Shown here piece after piece: positions 60,508 to 64,000 of a stretch of 64,000 nt of DNA. Origin of the DNA: Spirochaeta isovalerica (GTDB lineage: Bacteria; Spirochaetota; Spirochaetia; DSM-2461); contig NZ_JACHGJ010000004.1 of the NCBI RefSeq assembly GCF_014207565.1, forward strand, positions 62,001 through 126,000, read 5' to 3'. Each line of letters begins with the position of its first letter. The stretch's first letter is position 1. The translations under genes and the position numbers were made by a program. The notes under the pieces were generated by a model. That model was given only the letters and a program-made list of their open reading frames with translations. It had not been told where the DNA came from and did not search any database.

Positions 60508-62142
60508 TCAGCTTTTTCCATGGGCAAAAATGATATTTTCCCTAGGTATATAATTTTTAATATCATATGATGTTTCATGATCATCAACATCCAGATTCTC
60601 AAGCACAGATATGAAATTGTCTTCAATATTACTCAAATGAAAAACATTTTCTCCAAAATAATGCTTTGCAATATCTGATGCAAACGGATTTGGGTTCTCA
60701 AAGGCATGTCTTATGGTATCGATAACATTAAAATTATTGTTATTATAGTTAAGCATAATTGCACCTTTCCAGAACGGAACAGCTTTGCTTATGCTTTCAT
60801 TTTCAGGATCGACATTAAAGGGATTAGTAGCAACAAGAGGCTTACCTGTTGATAAAAAATCTACACTAACACTTGAAACATCGCCAATCAGGAGTGAAGC
60901 TTTTGATAAATGCGGATATAGTTTTTCATCTTTATCAAAATAACGGTGTCCTGATTGACTATTTATTGAGATCAATCGCTTAATTTTCTTCATTTCAATT
61001 CTGAAATTCTGAGCATATTCTCCTGTATATGGATGAGCCTTAAAGTAGAGTATGAATTCATTGGATTCAATAATATCGCTGACTATCTTGAATCCCATTC
61101 TGTAAAGTGACGAATAACAATCTGAATTTCGATGTCCTTCATAAGTTGGAGCATAAAAAATAATTTTCTTTTCTTCACCAGAATCTTTTTTTGACATTTC
61201 TGTAAGTTCTTTTAACTGAGGTCTTCCGACTTGATGAATTTTTGAGAGATCCCATCCTGCTTTTTTATATCTTTCTAATGCAGCATTGCCAGCAATGAAT
61301 ATATAATCATAATCTTTTGAAGTGTGTAAGGCGTTTGCTGCTTTATCGCTATCTCCGTGATTCAAATGGATATGTTTGAACTTTCTTAATACGAGAGAAG
61401 AAGCATTAAAAACACCATTATTAATATAAAATACTGCCTTTATAGGATTAGTTCCATCTTCTCGATCAAACCCAAGCATATAGGAATGAAGTTTTCCTGT
61501 ATCGCCTATGAAAATACTTGGTACTTTAAGTGATCTGCAATAATCTAATAATGACTTAGAATATGCTATTACTACAACATTATATTTTTCGTTAATTCTT
61601 TCTAAGATCGTTTCCCATTGCTTTAATTGATATGCAGTAGCACTGGACCCTGCACTAAATAATATATAATCGGGTTTATACTCTTTCCTAAATTTTTTAG
61701 ATATTTTTAAAAGCTGAGACCTATAATACTCTAGCAAAGGAAACTGAATAAGACCGATTACTGTAAGAAATACTATATTCAAAAGTTTAAATAGTTCAAT
61801 AATGTATGTTAAATTAATTAAATTATTATTTTTTTCAATAAAACATGATGTGATAGCTGTAACAAATAAGAACGGTATAAAATATTTATATGTTAACTTA
61901 TCTATTCTTCTTTGAAGGAGATAGTATCTTGAATAGTTTAAGTTATCTGCTGAGTATGAATTCAGCAATAAACCACTTTTCCCTAAGTTAATAAATTTAT
62001 TTCTTCTCATATATTTTATTTTCAGAACAAGATTTACTATGAGAGGCATACATATAAAATAAAAATCACTATTTACTGAAAATGTTCCTATCGTTAATAG
62101 AAGGAGTGTATATTTATCAAATATTTTCTTCAATTTTGACAT
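60508..62142 (-). CDS. Membrane-fused CDP-glycerol transferase-like protein, copy 2
   Basis: A 544-residue protein with about four hydrophobic segments in residues 1-150 and a TagF-like domain in the rest: AYQLKQWETILERI, HIHLNHGDSDKAANA, HQVGRPQLKEL, IIFYAPTYEGHRNSD, LYFKAHPYTGEYAQN and LLIGDVSSVSVDFLSTGKPLVATNP. It parallels copy 1 motif by motif, so the two are probably old duplicates. AAAGGT precedes the ATG. It likely transfers polyol phosphate at the cytoplasmic membrane face. Confidence 0.82.
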   Translation of the reverse strand: MSKLKKIFDKYTLLLLTIGTFSVNSDFYFICMPLIVNLVLKIKYMRRNKFINLGKSGLLLNSYSADNLNYSRYYLLQRRIDKLTYKYFIPFLFVTAITSCFIEKNNNLINLTYIIELFKLLNIVFLTVIGLIQFPLLEYYRSQLLKISKKFRKEYKPDYILFSAGSSATAYQLKQWETILERINEKYNVVVIAYSKSLLDYCRSLKVPSIFIGDTGKLHSYMLGFDREDGTNPIKAVFYINNGVFNASSLVLRKFKHIHLNHGDSDKAANALHTSKDYDYIFIAGNAALERYKKAGWDLSKIHQVGRPQLKELTEMSKKDSGEEKKIIFYAPTYEGHRNSDCYSSLYRMGFKIVSDIIESNEFILYFKAHPYTGEYAQNFRIEMKKIKRLISINSQSGHRYFDKDEKLYPHLSKASLLIGDVSSVSVDFLSTGKPLVATNPFNVDPENESISKAVPFWKGAIMLNYNNNNFNVIDTIRHAFENPNPFASDIAKHYFGENVFHLSNIEDNFISVLENLDVDDHETSYDIKNYIPRENIIFAHGKS

Positions 62143-62177
62143 TTAATTGACCTTTATAATTTATTTAAACTTTGAAT

Positions 62178-62597
62178 TTATTTAGACCTTTGATCAACTA
62201 GCATTGCATTCAATTTAGTTGATGAGACGCCTTTTGTATATGGAAAATAAATAACTTGAACATTGACGTCTTTCAATTTTCCTTCGATAGTTTGCCACTT
62301 CTCTGTATTGTGCCAATCATCCCCTACAAACAAGACATTAAATTTCAATTTTTCCCATTGTTTCAATTTATCCATATCGACCTGAGGAACAACGGCATCT
62401 ACATATTTAATTGATCTAACAATCTCACACCTTTCATTAAAAGGTATAAAAGTTGATTTTTTTTTATAAACGAGCATAAGCTCATCAGTAGTCACACCAA
62501 CTATCAATTTATCGCACATGCTTTTTGCATTTCTAAGAAGATTTAGATGACCTATATGAAACAAGTCATAAACACCTGATGTATAACCGATAACCAT
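62178..62597 (-). CDS. TagD-like cytidylyltransferase, second copy
   Basis: A 139-residue nucleotidyltransferase with GVYDLFHIGHLNLLRNAK (HIGH) and YTKGVSSTKLNAML. It is clearly diverged from the 60038 copy, so it may activate a different alcohol phosphate. GAGGAG precedes the ATG, two bases after the DUF362 stop. Confidence 0.9.
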   Translation of the reverse strand: MVIGYTSGVYDLFHIGHLNLLRNAKSMCDKLIVGVTTDELMLVYKKKSTFIPFNERCEIVRSIKYVDAVVPQVDMDKLKQWEKLKFNVLFVGDDWHNTEKWQTIEGKLKDVNVQVIYFPYTKGVSSTKLNAMLVDQRSK

Positions 62598-62599
62598 TA

Positions 62600-63817
62600 T
62601 TAAGTCTCCTCGAAATCTTTAAGTAACTTCCAGCTGGTAGGAGTTCTGTAATCAAAATACAATTCATCCTTTTCCAGGATTCTACCTAAATCTGTCTTAT
62701 TCTGTCCCAAAACTGAAATTTCTGATAAATTCATCTTTTTCTCTTTAACTAAATTCCATAAATATGGTATTTTTTTAATATTAAATCCCATAAGCCTTGA
62801 TGTTACTAAATCGACCTCGAGCAAATCTTCTCCTGCAATTAAGACTTTAGAATTTTTAGATCTAGGATAAAAAGGTCCATTGACATCTCCACCTATGATA
62901 CCGTCAACTACTGAAAATGTTTTTCGTTCCCTTATTTTATTGAACGAGTTGTAAAGGTCTACAACCATTCTCCAAATAGTATCATTTCCTGCCCAGGCTC
63001 CCCTCTTTTTAATCTTCTTAAATTTATAAACAAACCATTCTTTAAAACTAGAATATTCATCCCCACCAATTGCTGGAAAACCGATTCTCCAATGTACAAG
63101 CAAATTTTTATTTGCCTGAGTGCCTACCATACCCTTAAGATTTAGAGTCGTACCCACTTTATGATGTGTTTTCATTTTTGGTATGGAGATGTATACATCA
63201 GCATTTGCCAAAGATGCAGAAAATTCATATTCTTGTAAGTCCTTGCTGTGTCGTCTAATTGTCTCGGTTCGATCTGTATAAACTCCACGAAACAGTTTGT
63301 TATTTATCTTAAAAAATTTTGAATCCTTTCCAAGATTGACCTTCACGACCCCTTTCGGGTCTCCTTCTTGTTTTACCATCTTATGTTTGATTCCGTAATT
63401 TTCCAGATTATCACACCATTCAGGTCTAAGATCGAGAATTTTAACGGTGGTTTTAAGCTCTTCATGCAAACTGGATAAATCTTGAAGTTTCATTAGCTCT
63501 TTAAAATCACAATCGATAGAAGGATTATCACCTATGATTATTTCACCGTCCCCATCTAAAGCTACATCAACGTATTTCGCTACGACTTTAATTACCGACG
63601 GATGCGTTATAGTTGAGAAAACATCATCAATTTCTTTAGCTGACTGTCTATACTCATGAGCGACCCAATTAGGTTTAATGAAAACAGTATTCCCTTTTTT
63701 TATAATATCTTTAAATGGATTTTCCGAATCCAAATTTAATTTATCGCAAAGGCCCAAGAAGGATTCTTCGACAGTTTTTAATGAATAATTATCGCATCCA
63801 TTATAGGCTACATTCAT
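62600..63817 (-). CDS. DUF362-family protein
   Basis: A 405-residue protein with the DUF362 pattern: VFIKPNWVAHEY, DNPSIDCDF, ISIPKMKTHHKVGTTLNLKGMVG, and SVVDGIIGGDVNGPFYPRSK. The [4Fe-4S] ferredoxin part often attached to DUF362 is absent. DUF362 genes are frequent in surface polysaccharide clusters but the reaction is unknown. AAGGAG precedes the ATG. Confidence 0.85.
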   Translation of the reverse strand: MNVAYNGCDNYSLKTVEESFLGLCDKLNLDSENPFKDIIKKGNTVFIKPNWVAHEYRQSAKEIDDVFSTITHPSVIKVVAKYVDVALDGDGEIIIGDNPSIDCDFKELMKLQDLSSLHEELKTTVKILDLRPEWCDNLENYGIKHKMVKQEGDPKGVVKVNLGKDSKFFKINNKLFRGVYTDRTETIRRHSKDLQEYEFSASLANADVYISIPKMKTHHKVGTTLNLKGMVGTQANKNLLVHWRIGFPAIGGDEYSSFKEWFVYKFKKIKKRGAWAGNDTIWRMVVDLYNSFNKIRERKTFSVVDGIIGGDVNGPFYPRSKNSKVLIAGEDLLEVDLVTSRLMGFNIKKIPYLWNLVKEKKMNLSEISVLGQNKTDLGRILEKDELYFDYRTPTSWKLLKDFEET

Positions 63818-63826
63818 AACAACTCC

Positions 63827-64000
63827 TTAATTATTAAAACCATACAGATCCAATAATCTGTCAATATTATATATAAGCCATTTTTGATCACCTCTTAAAC
63901 TTGAATAATCAAAATTCTCTTTAAACACAGAGCTTGCAGGCTTATTCCAATCTTTAAGCCATACGTCCATAGGACGTGCAAATGCAATTTTCTCAGGAAG
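63827..64000 (-). CDS. C-terminus of an asparagine-synthase-like protein (partial)
   Basis: 57 codons before the TAA at 63827-63829 are visible; the rest lies beyond the window. LPEKIAFARPMDVWLKDW resembles the C-terminal end of glutamine-hydrolysing asparagine synthetase (F-x-x-P-x-x-x-W-L pattern), and related amidotransferases occur in O-antigen clusters. The fragment is short, so the family call is tentative. The DUF362 start follows after 9 bases. Confidence 0.5.
   Translation of the reverse strand, partial: LPEKIAFARPMDVWLKDWNKPASSVFKENFDYSSLRGDQKWLIYNIDRLLDLYGFNN

Noticed and set aside
1-64000. CRISPR arrays, tRNA or rRNA genes, insertion sequences, prophage or origin of replication
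   Set aside because: No regularly spaced repeats, cloverleaf-like sequences, transposase or phage genes, or DnaA-box clusters were seen when reading both strands by eye.

Overview
The window looks like the chromosome of a free-living, anaerobic, fermentative diderm bacterium. A spirochaete of the Spirochaetaceae type fits best, but that is inference from gene content and general appearance; there is no rRNA or other decisive marker. The diderm envelope is clear from several outer-membrane barrels, two short BamA/Omp85-like proteins, a Wzi-type protein and LolA-like carriers. The anaerobic metabolism is clear from a four-subunit 2-oxoacid:ferredoxin oxidoreductase and a trimeric [FeFe] hydrogenase.

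Layout. 1-6636 (minus): a sugar-type two-component system (AraC-type regulator, YesM-type kinase) in one operon with a membrane-anchored sugar-binding protein, then an ABC sugar ATPase and a permease that runs off the window. 6718-11375 (minus): a ureohydrolase, a GNAT acetyltransferase, an ATPase-like/HDOD fusion and a REC-REC-GGDEF diguanylate cyclase. 11499-13532: mutY converging on an NrnA-like DHH phosphoesterase. 13577-19343 (minus): an operon with a small membrane protein, a winged-helix regulator, an RND/MMPL exporter, a LolA-like carrier and an outer-membrane barrel; a clear operator overlaps its promoter. 19604-24434 (plus): porCDAB-like operon, a GntR/FCD regulator and a PLP aminotransferase. 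24540-27724 (minus): pcp, kdgK, eda and an IclR regulator. 27852-31659 (minus): two Omp85-like proteins flanking an aldose epimerase. 31788-36734: an M20 amidohydrolase, a PlsC acyltransferase, an ABC-F protein with an upstream small ORF and structured leader, and a YefM/ParE-type toxin-antitoxin pair. 36770-42170 (minus): hydABC, with a GltD-like flavoprotein module fused to HydB. 42428-49705: Wzi-like barrel, LolD-like ATPase, barrel, LolA-like carrier and two FtsX/LolCE-type permeases. 49717-55998: epimerase, two exported phosphatases, a DUF4143 ATPase and two lipoproteins. 56175-64000: a visibly A+T-rich surface-polymer cluster with four CDP-glycerol-type transferases, two TagD-like cytidylyltransferases, a DUF362 protein and the end of an asparagine-synthase-like gene.

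How the genes work together. Uronate or KDG carbon (kdgK, eda) feeds pyruvate. The oxidoreductase turns pyruvate into reduced ferredoxin, and HydABC disposes of electrons as H2. Two loci (13577-19343 and 44207-49705) share the same theme: an inner-membrane export machine, a periplasmic LolA-like carrier and an outer-membrane barrel.

The strongest unexpected signal is at gene starts. About a dozen genes have no Shine-Dalgarno sequence but have a promoter -10 element (usually with a -35 element 17-18 bp further upstream) ending 5-8 bases before the start codon. This predicts many leaderless mRNAs. The second is the leader of the ABC-F gene, which carries a terminator, a small ORF with a very strong ribosome site, and a long hairpin. 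No CRISPR array, tRNA, rRNA, insertion sequence or prophage was seen.
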